Below are positions 42,614 through 51,539 of a DNA stretch of 64,000 nt, in pieces. This DNA is from Sva-07 sp963793335 (GTDB lineage: Bacteria > Actinomycetota > Acidimicrobiia > Acidimicrobiales > Ilumatobacteraceae): positions 496,001 through 560,000 of the forward strand of contig CAWBZS010000001.1 of the NCBI GenBank assembly GCA_963793335.1, written 5' to 3'. The number at the start of each line of letters is the position of its first letter. Positions within the stretch are counted from its first letter, which is position 1. Both the position numbers and the translations under genes were made by a program. A model generated the notes under the pieces. It was not told where the DNA came from and made no database searches. It worked only from the letters and a program-made list of their open reading frames with translations.

Positions 42614-43966
42614 ATGAACAAGCGCTGGCTCAAGCTAGCCGCGGTCCCGATCGCCCTGTCATTCGTTGCCGCAGCGTGCGGTAGCGACGACGACAGCGGT
42701 TCGGGCAGCGACAACACCTCAGCATCCGGCGGAGACTCCGGCCTGGACTTCGACGGCGCAACCGTCACCCTGACCGGACCCGAGCGTGACGACCCGTCGA
42801 TCGCTGCGATCAACGACACGCTCGCCGCATTCGGTGAGACGGTCAACCTGAACATCGAGTACACCGGCGACGCCGACTGGGAAGCGAACATCAACACCCA
42901 GGTCGAGGGCGGTAACCCACCCGACATCTCGTTCTTCCCCCAGCCTGGCAAGCTCGCCGACTTCGCCCGCGACGGCGCCGTCGTCGCGCTGACCGACGAC
43001 GTCAACGCAACGGTCGACGAGTACTGGGCCGACGGCTACCAGCTCTACGGCAACGTCGACGACGTGCAGTACGGCGTCCCGGCCAAGACCGACCTCAAGT
43101 CGCTCGTCTGGTACCAGCCCGCCGCCTTCGAAGAGAACGGCTACGAAGTGCCGACCACGTTCGACGAGTTCACCGCACTGGTCGACCAGATGGCCGCCGA
43201 CGGCGTCGCCAAGCCGCTCTGCGTCGGCATCGAGTCCGGCCAGGCAACCGGCTGGGCGTACACCGACTGGGTCGAAGACATGGTGCTTCGCCAAGCCGGC
43301 CCCGACGTGTACGACCAGTGGGTCAACAACGAGATCCCGTTCGACGATCCGCAGATCGTCGAGGCGATGCAGACCGTCGTTGACATCTGGACCGACGAGA
43401 ACGTCTTCGCAGCTGGTGGCTCCATTTCGGCCACCAACTTCGCCGACAACGGCCAGCCGCTCGTCGACGGACAGTGCTTCATGCACCGTCAGGCGAACTT
43501 CTTCGCCGGGCTCTTCCCCGAAGGCACCGCGTTCGCTGATCCGGAGAACCCGGACGCAGTCGACGTGTTCTACTTCCCGGACATCAACGGCGACACGCCG
43601 GTGCTGACCGCCGGTATCTTCGCCGCAGCGTTCAACGAAGACCCCGCCACGATGGCCGTGATGGACTACATCGCCACGGCCGACTACGCGGAGAACCGCC
43701 AGCGTCTGCAGACCGCAGAACTCGACGGCGCACTGTCGGGCTACCTGTCGGCAGCGCAGAATCAGGATCCGTCGGTCTACCAGCCGCTCGAGCAGAGCTT
43801 CCTGGAGATCCTCAACGCAGCGGAGATCGCCCGCTTCGACGGCTCTGACCTGATGCCCGCCGATGTCGGCGCCGGCACCTTCTGGTCGGAAGGCGTGAAG
43901 CTGGTCAACGGCAACGCCACCGCTGAAGAAGCTGCAGCAACGATCCAGGCCTCGTGGCCGAGCTGA
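42614..43966 (+). CDS. Sugar ABC transporter, substrate-binding lipoprotein (AglE-like)
   Basis: 450-residue family 1 solute-binding protein. The signal peptide MNKRWLKLAAVPIALSFVAA precedes the lipobox Cys22 (VAAAC-GS). A Ser/Asp/Gly linker then leads to the binding domain, with WEANINTQVEGGNPPDISFF and PQPGKLADFARDGAVVALTD. The 'EGGNPPDI-FPQPG' motif is typical of alpha-glucoside binding proteins (AglE). ATG 42614 sits behind GGGGAGGA; the in-frame ATG 42596 would spoil the signal peptide. As first gene of the operon and followed by a strong hairpin, it should be made in excess over the permeases. Possible ligands: alpha-glucosides or, given the downstream genes, a sulfonated glucoside. Confidence 0.9.
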   Translation: MNKRWLKLAAVPIALSFVAAACGSDDDSGSGSDNTSASGGDSGLDFDGATVTLTGPERDDPSIAAINDTLAAFGETVNLNIEYTGDADWEANINTQVEGGNPPDISFFPQPGKLADFARDGAVVALTDDVNATVDEYWADGYQLYGNVDDVQYGVPAKTDLKSLVWYQPAAFEENGYEVPTTFDEFTALVDQMAADGVAKPLCVGIESGQATGWAYTDWVEDMVLRQAGPDVYDQWVNNEIPFDDPQIVEAMQTVVDIWTDENVFAAGGSISATNFADNGQPLVDGQCFMHRQANFFAGLFPEGTAFADPENPDAVDVFYFPDINGDTPVLTAGIFAAAFNEDPATMAVMDYIATADYAENRQRLQTAELDGALSGYLSAAQNQDPSVYQPLEQSFLEILNAAEIARFDGSDLMPADVGAGTFWSEGVKLVNGNATAEEAAATIQASWPS

Positions 43967-44008
43967 TTCCGAACACCTGACCCGCACCAGCGGGTCGGAG
44001 AACACCGC

Positions 44009-44044
44009 AGCGGGGCACCGGCACCTAGGTGTCGGTGCCCCGCT
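44009..44044 (+). terminator. Attenuator-like terminator between the binding-protein and permease genes
   Basis: AGCGGGGCACCGGCACC (44009-44025) pairs with GGTGTCGGTGCCCCGCT (44028-44044) with one G-T wobble. The stem is followed by GTGTTTT. Lying 42 bases after the binding-protein stop and ahead of the first permease gene, it would reduce readthrough so that the binding protein is made in excess. Confidence 0.8.
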
Positions 44045-44112
44045 GTGTTTTCCGGAGACGGTCCCGATGGACTAGAACTTCATGGGGAAGAACGAGCAGA
44101 GGGGGTCACAGC

Positions 44113-46192
44113 GTGGAAACGCTTGAACGCACAGGTGCCGACGAAGGCGCGCCGGATCCACCGGCCACGACCGATGACGGTGATGGTTCCGGCTCCGGAA
44201 CGGGCCGCACCAACAAGCAGTACCTGCAGCTTGCCGGAGGACTCATCATCGTCCTCGGGCTGATCTACTGGGCGTTCGTCGAGGAGAAGGTCCGCGGCAC
44301 GATCATCACCGTGATCATCGCCGTCGGCGCGAGCGCCGGCCTCTGGATCGGTGCGAACCTGCTCTTCAACCAGGTCCGCAGTCGCTGGCAGTTCTTCAAC
44401 ACCGTCGCATTCGCCACCGTCGGCGCCGTCGTCGGCATCCTGCTGCACGGCAACCTCGTCACGATCGGCTCGGGCGACGGCTTCCTCACCTGGGTCGTCG
44501 GGCCACTGGCCGGCGCTGCCTCGTTCGGTGCGATGGGCTTCGCGCTCTCACGCACCGACGACGCCAGCCAGCGACGCCTGATCGCACTCGGTGGAAGCAC
44601 GGCGATCGGCCTGGTGATCGGTGCGGTCATCCGCGACGCCTATCAGCCCGGCCTCGATCCCGTGGCGATCATCGCGTACACGCTCGGCGGCGTCGCGCTC
44701 GGCGCCGGACTCGGCTTCCTCCGCAAGCGCCCGCCCGTCCAGGGAGCACTGATCGGCGGGGCACTCGGCTGGATCTTCGGAGCCTGGGGCGGCGCCGACC
44801 TCGGCGACGGCTCGCCGATCACGTCGATCATCGCCGCAGTGGTCCCCGCCGTGCTGCTCGGGCTCCGTCTCGGCATGGGCACGAACCCCGACTACCGAGG
44901 CCCGTGTTGCGATCGACGACCGGTCACGAGCGATCATCTTCCTCGGCCCGGCACTGCTGTTCATCGCCGTCATGCTGGTCATCCCGGCGATCCGAACCAT
45001 GTACTTGTCGCTGCTCGATGCCGACTCGATCGACTTCGTCGGCATCGAGAACTACACCGACGTCTTCAGCGACCCGAACAGCCTCGACCTCGACAACTGG
45101 ACGAACATGTTCACGAGCGTCCCGTTCATCATCGGGATGATCCTGCTCGCCATCGCGCTCGCCGTCGGCATCATGATGAAGCGGCGAACCGGACGAGCCG
45201 TCGAGGTCGGCAACCCGACGGGTGCACCGCTCGTCGCTGGTGCCCTGCTCGTCAGCTTCGGCGCCTTCACGGCCATGCGAGGCACCCTGATCAACAACCT
45301 CTGGTGGGTCGTGGTCGTCACGTTCGTCTCGACCGCCATGGGCCTCGCGATCGCCGTGCTCGCCGACCAACGCAAGGGTGAGCGCATCGCCAAGTCGATC
45401 ATCTTCATGCCGATGGCGATCTCGCTCGTCGGCGCGTCGGTCATCTGGCGCTTCGTCTACACCGCCCGCGACCCGTCGATCGAACAGACCGGCGTGATGA
45501 ACGCACTGTGGGTCGGCCTCGGCAGGCTGTCGACCGGTTCCGGCATCCCGACCATCCTCACCGCTGCGGCGCTGGGGCTCGTGACGCTGATCCTGTTCAT
45601 GATGATCGCTCGGGCGCTCGTTCGCCAGACGTACGCCAAGGCGGTCGCGCCCGGTATCGGGCTGCTCCTGGTCGGATGGTTCTTCATCCGCTTCACCGGC
45701 ATCGTCGGCGGGGGCGTCGGCGGGTTCCAGACCACCGCCGATGGCGCCATCCAGGGCGAGACCGTCTTCTTCCTGCAGGAGACCCCCTACAACAACTTCT
45801 GGCTGATGATCATCATGATCTGGATCCAGACCGGCTTCTCGATGGTGATCCTGTCCGCGGCGATCAAGGCCGTGCCGACCGAACTCATCGAAGCAGCCAA
45901 GATCGACGGAGCCACCAACAGCCAGGTGTTCTGGAGGGTGACGCTGCCGCAGATTGCCACCACCATCGGCGTCGTGGTCACGACCCTGATCGTCGGAGTG
46001 ATGAAGGTCTTCGACATCGTCAAGGTCACCACCAACGGCCTCTTCGGGTCGCAGGTGCTCGCCAACCAGATGTTCCAGGAAGCGTTCCAGTTCAACAACA
46101 GGGGCAAGGGGGCTGCACTCGCCATCTTGATCTTCGTCGCTGTGCTTCCCGTGATGATCTACAACATCCGCCGTATGCAGAGGGAGAACTGA
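44113..46192 (+). CDS. Sugar ABC transporter permease (AglF/MalF-like), frameshifted
   Basis: Inner-membrane permease split over two frames. Frame 1 starts at GTG 44113 (VETLERTGADEG, AGAGGGGG ribosome site) and encodes an extra N-terminal domain with about eight hydrophobic helices, up to LGLRLGMGTNP. Frame 2 continues from about 44897 with EARVAIDDRSRAIIFLGPAL and runs to 46192. It includes the EAA loop ELIEAAKIDGATNSQVFWRV that docks on the ATPase. The spanned length is 3n+1, so removing one base (for example from CCCC at 44886-44889) or restoring two restores a protein of about 692 residues. Both halves look under normal selection, with no other damage. Either a sequencing error or a real shift. 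Confidence 0.8.
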
Positions 46193-46195
46193 GCG

Positions 46196-47167
46196 ATGGC
46201 CACCACCACAACCAACCTCCCCGGTGCACCAGCATCGGGATCGGCGGCCGACGGCAAGCCCAGCGGTCCGATCGACCGGTTCTACGGATTCCTCCGCTCG
46301 ATCCCGGCCGGAATGCTGTGGCTGATCGTCGTCATCTGGAGCATTCCGACACTCGGGCTGTTCATCAACTCGTTCCGCGACCGCGACGCCCAACGGGCCA
46401 CCGGTTGGTGGAAGGTCACGCCGAGCGAACTGACGATCGACAACTACGACACGATCTTCGCGGCCCGCGCCGGGTTGGGTCGTTCGCTGCTCAACTCTGC
46501 GGCGATCTCCATCCCGGCGACGATCATCCCGATCGCCATCGCAGCATTTGCTGCGTACGGATTCGCCTGGATCCCGTTCAAGGGCCGCAAGCCGCTGTTC
46601 ATCGGCACGGTTGCACTGCTGGCGATCCCCTTGCAGGTCGCACTGATCCCGCTGTTGCAGATGTTCGTCGGCGGCGCAAGCGTCACCCTGCCGCTCATCA
46701 GCAAGACCGTGGTCCTCATCCCGGACTTCGACCTGGTCGGCACCACGACGTCGGCGTGGCTCACCCACACCGGGTTCGCGATGCCCTTCGCGATCTTCCT
46801 CCTGCACAACTACATCAGTTCGCTCCCGAAGGACCTCTTCGAAGCGGCGCGCATCGACGGTGCCGACCACTTCACGATCTTCTGGAGACTCGTGCTCCCG
46901 TTGTCGATTCCGGTGCTCGCAGCGTTCGCGATCTTCCAGTTCCTGTGGACATGGAACGACTACCTGATCGCCAACACGATGATCGGGGCCAACGCGAGCC
47001 AGCAACCGACGACCGTGCTGATCGCCAACCTGGCGGGTGACTTCGGGCGAAACGAGTTCATCCTGCCCGCTGGCGCCTTCGTGCAAGCGTTCGTGCCGTT
47101 GGTCGTGTTCTTCGCCCTGCAGCGGTACTTCGTGCGCGGTCTGCTCGCCGGCTCGGTCAAGGGCTGA
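46196..47167 (+). CDS. Sugar ABC transporter permease (AglG/MalG-like)
   Basis: 323 residues with six main membrane helices. It begins MATTTTNLPGAPASGSAADG after AGGGAG. The EAA loop is DLFEAARIDGADHFTIFWRL, and the C-terminal RYFVRGLLAGSVKG is typical of MalG/AglG proteins. It starts 3 bases after the upstream permease stop and pairs with it to form the channel. The aldo/keto reductase gene follows 52 bases later on the same strand with no terminator visible, so import and catabolism are probably co-transcribed. Confidence 0.92.
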   Translation: MATTTTNLPGAPASGSAADGKPSGPIDRFYGFLRSIPAGMLWLIVVIWSIPTLGLFINSFRDRDAQRATGWWKVTPSELTIDNYDTIFAARAGLGRSLLNSAAISIPATIIPIAIAAFAAYGFAWIPFKGRKPLFIGTVALLAIPLQVALIPLLQMFVGGASVTLPLISKTVVLIPDFDLVGTTTSAWLTHTGFAMPFAIFLLHNYISSLPKDLFEAARIDGADHFTIFWRLVLPLSIPVLAAFAIFQFLWTWNDYLIANTMIGANASQQPTTVLIANLAGDFGRNEFILPAGAFVQAFVPLVVFFALQRYFVRGLLAGSVKG

Positions 47168-47219
47168 TCAACGCCGAGCGTTTCGACCGCACGCGGCCGC
47201 GACACCTAGGTTGGGCTCC

Positions 47220-48119
47220 ATGACCCTCGTCTCGTCCGCTCCTCGCCACATCGGCCAACTGCCTCCAGTTGGCGCCCTGTCGTTCGGGTTGTGGCGCTAC
47301 ACGAACGACGACGTGGGCACGGCGCAGCAGGTGCTGGAGGCGGCACTCGACGCGGGGATGAACCTCGTCGACAACGCCGACGTGTACGGCTTCGACTGGG
47401 GCGGTACCGGCTTCGGACGTGTCGAGGAGATCCTCGGCTCCGTGCTCGCTGTGGCCCCGCACCTGCGCGACCGGATGGTGCTGGCCACCAAGGGTGGGAT
47501 CATGCCGCCGATCCCCTACGACTCGTCGCCGACGTACCTTCGAGCAGCATGCGAAGCGTCGATGCAACGCATGGGCGTCGACGTGATCGACCTGTACCAG
47601 ATCCATCGGCCCGACATGCTCACGCATCCCGGCGAGGTCGCAGCGACGCTGACCGCACTGCGCGACGAGGGCAAGATCCGCGAGGTCGGCGTCTCCAACC
47701 ACACCCCTGCCCAGGTCGACGCACTGGCCGCCCACCTGCCGTTCCCGATCGCCACCAACCAGCCCGAATACTCAGCAGTGCACCTCGACCCGCTGCGCGA
47801 CGGCACGTTCGACGCCTGCATGCGCACCGGCACCGTGCCGATGGTGTGGAGTCCGCTCGGCGGCGGTCGCCTGGCCACCGGCGAGGGCGTCCGTCCCGAA
47901 CTGCTCCAGGTGATCGACACGCTCGCCGCTCGAGAGCAGGTCGATCGGGCCGCGATCGCACTGGCCTTCGTGCTTGCGCACCCGGCCGCTCCCATCGCCA
48001 TCATCGGCTCGCAGACCCCCGAACGAATCGCTGCGAGCACCGCAGCGCTCGACGTCGAGCTGTCACGCACGGACGTCTACGACATCATTCAAGCCTCCGA
48101 AGGAGTCCCACTGCCATGA
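47220..48119 (+). CDS. Aldo/keto reductase (candidate 6-oxo-glucose reductase)
   Basis: 299-residue TIM-barrel NAD(P)H oxidoreductase. The AKR tetrad is visible: Asp51 and Tyr56 in LVDNADVYG, Lys91 in LATKGG and His129 in YQIHRPD. EVGVSNHTPAQVDAL and PIAIIGSQTPERIAAS are cofactor-binding segments. The start ATG 47220 is well inside a longer open frame. Its stop overlaps the next start as ATGA, so it is translationally coupled to the sulfonate monooxygenase. In the oxygenolytic sulfoquinovose pathway an AKR (SmoB) reduces 6-oxo-glucose to glucose, the product left after desulfonation. That role is inferred from context only. Confidence 0.88.
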   Translation: MTLVSSAPRHIGQLPPVGALSFGLWRYTNDDVGTAQQVLEAALDAGMNLVDNADVYGFDWGGTGFGRVEEILGSVLAVAPHLRDRMVLATKGGIMPPIPYDSSPTYLRAACEASMQRMGVDVIDLYQIHRPDMLTHPGEVAATLTALRDEGKIREVGVSNHTPAQVDALAAHLPFPIATNQPEYSAVHLDPLRDGTFDACMRTGTVPMVWSPLGGGRLATGEGVRPELLQVIDTLAAREQVDRAAIALAFVLAHPAAPIAIIGSQTPERIAASTAALDVELSRTDVYDIIQASEGVPLP

Positions 48120-49210
48120 GCTCGATCGACCGCCCCGACATCCCCGAGATCTCGTGGTTCAGTGCGCTCTGCGACGACGACTACGAGTATCTCGGCGTCC
48201 CCGACCCGGCGCTCGCCAGTTCGTGGGAGCACTGCTCCGACATCGTCGGAACAGCCGACCGCAACGGCTTCGACAATGTCCTGCTGCCATCGGGCTACAC
48301 GCTCGGCATCGACTCGACCGCGTTCGCCGCTGCCGTCGCCACCCACACCGAGCAGATCAACCTGCTGCTGGCCGTTCGCATGGGTGAGATGTGGCTGCCG
48401 CAGTTGGCCCGCCAGCTCGCGTCGATCGACCAGTTCGCCGGCGGCCGGATGTGCATCAACATCATCTCCTCCGACATCCCTGGCGAAGCGCTCGAGTCGG
48501 CGCCTCGCTACCAGCGGACCCGCGAATGGATGCAGGTACTCCGCAAACTGCTCAACCGCGAGTCGATCGACTTCCACGGAGAGTTCGTCGACCTCACCCT
48601 CGAACCGCCACGCGCCGCAACGGTGAGCGGCACCTGTCCGCCGATGTACTTCGGTGGCTTCTCCCCCGCTGCCAAGGACGTCGCGGCCGGAGAGGCCGAC
48701 GTGTTCCTCACCTGGCCCGACACCGTGGCCTCGGTCGGCGAGACGGTCGAGGAGATGACCGCGCTGGCACGCGAGCGCTACGACCGCAGCCTGCTGTACG
48801 GGCTGCGGGCACACGTGATCGTCCGAGAGACCGAAGCAGAAGCGAAGGCAGCCGCGCAGCGGCTGGTGTCGCAGCTCGATGCGGACACCGGTGACGCGAT
48901 CCGCAACAAGTCGCTCGATGCGGCGTCGGTGGGCGTCCAGCGTCAGGCGTCGCTGCGCGAGGCAGCAGCCGACGACGGCTTCGTCGAGGAGGCGCTCTGG
49001 ACCGGTGTCGGGCGAGCCCGCAGCGGCGCCGGAGCTGCGATCGTTGGCGACCCCGACCAGGTCGCCGCCAAGATCCGGGCATACCAGGAGGCCGGGATCG
49101 GGGCGTTCATCCTGTCGGGCTACCCCCACATCGCCGAGTGTGACCTGTTCGCCGAACACGTGCTGGCGAACATCGATCACGCACCGCTCAAGCCGCGCTG
49201 GACACCCTGA
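48116..49210 (+). CDS. FMNH2-dependent sulfonate monooxygenase (SsuD/SmoC-like, LLM class)
   Basis: 364 residues. Similarity to alkanesulfonate monooxygenase SsuD is visible in several blocks: FDNVLLPSGYTLGIDS, LLLAVRMGEMWLPQLARQLA, CPPMYFGGFSPAAKDVAAGE, ADVFLTWPD, LRAHVIVRETEAEAKAAAQR, LWTGVGRARSGAGAAIVGD and FILSGYPHIAE. SsuD-type enzymes use FMNH2 and O2 to cleave a C-S bond, giving an aldehyde and sulfite. It needs a separate flavin reductase, which I do not find in the window. Placement behind a sugar importer and AKR and before a sulfate/sulfite exporter suggests a sulfosugar such as sulfoquinovose as substrate (SmoC-like). A general alkanesulfonate role remains possible. Confidence 0.88.
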   Translation: MSSIDRPDIPEISWFSALCDDDYEYLGVPDPALASSWEHCSDIVGTADRNGFDNVLLPSGYTLGIDSTAFAAAVATHTEQINLLLAVRMGEMWLPQLARQLASIDQFAGGRMCINIISSDIPGEALESAPRYQRTREWMQVLRKLLNRESIDFHGEFVDLTLEPPRAATVSGTCPPMYFGGFSPAAKDVAAGEADVFLTWPDTVASVGETVEEMTALARERYDRSLLYGLRAHVIVRETEAEAKAAAQRLVSQLDADTGDAIRNKSLDAASVGVQRQASLREAAADDGFVEEALWTGVGRARSGAGAAIVGDPDQVAAKIRAYQEAGIGAFILSGYPHIAECDLFAEHVLANIDHAPLKPRWTP

Positions 49211-49249
49211 GTTGCCGCTGACCCCACCGCAGAGCCGGGGCTGAACCCC

Positions 49250-50254
49250 GTGAACCTGCGCGTCGTTCGCGCGCTTGGTCTGATCGCGGTCGGCACCATC
49301 GCAGCCACGCTCATCGGCGAACTCGAGTTCGCACCGTCGGCGATCGCCGTTGCGCTCGTGCTCGGTCTCGTGGCGTCTCCGTTCGTCCACCTCGGCGACG
49401 CCAGTCCAGTGCCGTCGATCGGCAAGTTCGCACTTCGTGCCGGCGTCGTCCTGCTCGGCTTTCGCATCACGCTCGACGACATCGCCGGCCTCGGCGTCGT
49501 GATGCTCGTGATGGCGGTGGTCGTGTCAGTCGCCGTGCTGATGACCACGATCTGGATCGGGCGTCGAACGCAGATCGGGCGTCGACTCGCCACGCTGCTC
49601 GGCGTCGGCTCGGCGATCTGCGGCGCATCGGCAGTGGCTGCTGCAGGCACCACCATCGAAGCCGGCGAGGAGGACACCGCCTACGCGATCGCGACCGTCA
49701 CCCTGATCGGCACCTTCGCGACGTTCACACTGCCCGCGATCGGCGCATGGATCGGGCTCGACGATCGTGATCTCGGCATCTGGATCGGCATGATGGTGCA
49801 CGACGTCGGCCAAGTCGTCGCTGCCTCCACCACGGTCGGCGACGAAGCGCTCACCGCAGCGATTCCGGTGAAGCTGATGCGGGTGCTGCTGCTGGTGCCA
49901 GTGCTGGCGATCCTCGCCGGCAGCAGCCTCGCCAGGAAGCCCGTCTCCGCCGACGTCACCGAGGCGGACCCTGCCGGTCAGCCGGGTCGCCTCCGACGGA
50001 CGATTGGTCTCGTGCCAGGATTCGTCGCACTGTTCCTGGTCGCCAGCATCATCAGCTCCACCGGCGTGATCCCCGATCGGCTGGCCGACTTCGCATCCGA
50101 GGTCGAGCGGGTGCTGTTCACCGCGGCGCTGTTCGCCATCGGCGTGGCCGTCCACCTGCCGACGCTCCGGCAGATCGGCCCCCGACCGGCGGTGACGAGC
50201 GCAGCAGTGTGGATCGTGGCGTGCGCAGCGACCGCAGGCATCCTGCGGGCCTGA
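49250..50254 (+). CDS. YeiH-family putative sulfate/sulfite exporter
   Basis: 334-residue protein with about ten membrane helices from GTG 49250. The family block GVGSAICGASAVAAAGTTIE, the repeat IWIGMMVHDVGQVVAASTTV and VKLMRVLLLVPVLAILAG are characteristic of the YeiH/putative sulfate exporter (PSE) group. It follows the monooxygenase by 39 bases on the same strand. Export of the sulfite released by that enzyme, or of the sulfate formed from it, would complete a desulfonation pathway. The family's substrate is not firmly known. It is convergent with the ATPase gene. Confidence 0.85.
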   Translation: MNLRVVRALGLIAVGTIAATLIGELEFAPSAIAVALVLGLVASPFVHLGDASPVPSIGKFALRAGVVLLGFRITLDDIAGLGVVMLVMAVVVSVAVLMTTIWIGRRTQIGRRLATLLGVGSAICGASAVAAAGTTIEAGEEDTAYAIATVTLIGTFATFTLPAIGAWIGLDDRDLGIWIGMMVHDVGQVVAASTTVGDEALTAAIPVKLMRVLLLVPVLAILAGSSLARKPVSADVTEADPAGQPGRLRRTIGLVPGFVALFLVASIISSTGVIPDRLADFASEVERVLFTAALFAIGVAVHLPTLRQIGPRPAVTSAAVWIVACAATAGILRA

Positions 50255-50287
50255 GCAGCTGGAAGGTGCAACCGCCTCGGCGGCGGC

Positions 50288-51460
50288 TCAGGCCTCGATC
50301 GTGTCGCGAGTGTCAGCGTCGAAGAAGTGCATGTTCTCGGTGGAGACAGCGATCTCGATCTCCTGTCCCATCCGAGCCTGCGACCGGGGGTTGAAACGGC
50401 CGACGGCGTTCGCCTGGCCGGCATGGCCCTTGTCTTCGACGGCGTCGGGATCACCCGAGTCGACCGTCGGAGCGTCGACATAGAAGTGGGCCATGATCTC
50501 GGAGCCGAGCGCCTCGAGCAGCGTCACCTTCGACGTGAGTCGCTGCGACTCGGGCACCTCGGGAGCCATCGCTGCGTCCTCGTAGTCCTCCGGGCGGATA
50601 CCGACGATCACCGGTCGACCGTCGTAGTCGCGGAGCTTCGGATGCTTCACGAGGCACTCGGGCGACAGACCGAGCACGTGAGAGCCGAGCCGGATGGTGC
50701 CGGTGTCGCCGGAGAGGTCCACCTGGGCCTCGAACAGGTTCATCGACGGCGAGCCGATGAAGGCTGCGACGAACACGTTGACCGGGTGGTCGTAGAGGTT
50801 CTGGGGGGTGTCGACCTGCTGGAGGTAGCCGTCCTTGAGCACGGCCACCCGATCGCCCATCGTCATGGCTTCGATCTGGTCGTGCGTGACGTACACGGTG
50901 GTGACGGCGAGCTCACGCTGCAGCGCGGCGATTTCGGCACGCATCTGTACACGGAGTTTGGCGTCGAGGTTCGACAGCGGTTCGTCCATCAGGAAGGCAG
51001 CCGGCTGGCGCACGATCGCGCGGCCCATGGCCACACGCTGGCGCTGGCCACCCGAGAGTTGCCCCGGCTTGCGGTCGAGGTTCTCTTCCAACTCGAGGAT
51101 CGCGGCGGCCTTGCGGACTCGGGTGTCGATCTCCTCCTTGGGGACCTTGGCGAGTTTGAGCGCGAAGCCGATGTTGTCGTACACGCTCATGTGCGGATAC
51201 AGCGCATAGTTCTGGAACACCATCGCGATGTCGCGATCCTTCGGCTCGACTTCGTTGACGACCTTGTCACCGATCATCATCGAGCCACCGGTGATCGTCT
51301 CGAGCCCGGCGATCATCCGAAGCGCCGTCGACTTGCCGCAGCCCGACGGTCCGACGAGTACGAGGAATTCCTTGTCGGCAATCTCCAGGTCGAGGTCGTG
51401 AATTGCGTGATAGCCGTTCTCGTAGACCTTGTTGATGCCGTCGAGCTGGACTGTTGCCAT
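50288..51460 (-). CDS. Sugar ABC transporter ATPase (MalK/UgpC/MsiK type)
   Basis: 390 residues from ATG 51460 (MATVQLDGINKVYENGYHAI). Walker A is GPSGCGKST (37-45), the signature LSGGQ (135-139) and Walker B FLMDE (156-160), followed by the H-loop VTHDQIEAMTMGD. The C-terminal regulatory TOBE domain contains VIVGIRPEDYEDA and an atypical acidic stretch DSGDPDAVEDKGHAGQANAV. It is the only ABC ATPase gene near two complete sets of sugar permeases (43-47 and 53-57 kb), so it probably energises both, as MsiK does in Streptomyces. It lies 79 bases downstream of the second LacI gene. Confidence 0.94.
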   Translation of the reverse strand: MATVQLDGINKVYENGYHAIHDLDLEIADKEFLVLVGPSGCGKSTALRMIAGLETITGGSMMIGDKVVNEVEPKDRDIAMVFQNYALYPHMSVYDNIGFALKLAKVPKEEIDTRVRKAAAILELEENLDRKPGQLSGGQRQRVAMGRAIVRQPAAFLMDEPLSNLDAKLRVQMRAEIAALQRELAVTTVYVTHDQIEAMTMGDRVAVLKDGYLQQVDTPQNLYDHPVNVFVAAFIGSPSMNLFEAQVDLSGDTGTIRLGSHVLGLSPECLVKHPKLRDYDGRPVIVGIRPEDYEDAAMAPEVPESQRLTSKVTLLEALGSEIMAHFYVDAPTVDSGDPDAVEDKGHAGQANAVGRFNPRSQARMGQEIEIAVSTENMHFFDADTRDTIEA

Positions 51461-51539
51461 GTCGTGTTCCTCCTGTGGCCCCGTTTCGGAGCGTTCGTAT
51501 GACGTGATCCCCCTCGACCTCGTCGAGAGAGACGATAGC

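Noticed and set aside
44972..46192. Reading the second half of the AglF-like gene as an independent permease from ATG 44972
   Set aside because: This would cut the conserved EARVAIDDRSRAIIFLGPAL segment and half of a membrane helix that lies directly upstream in the same frame; a frameshift explains the data better.
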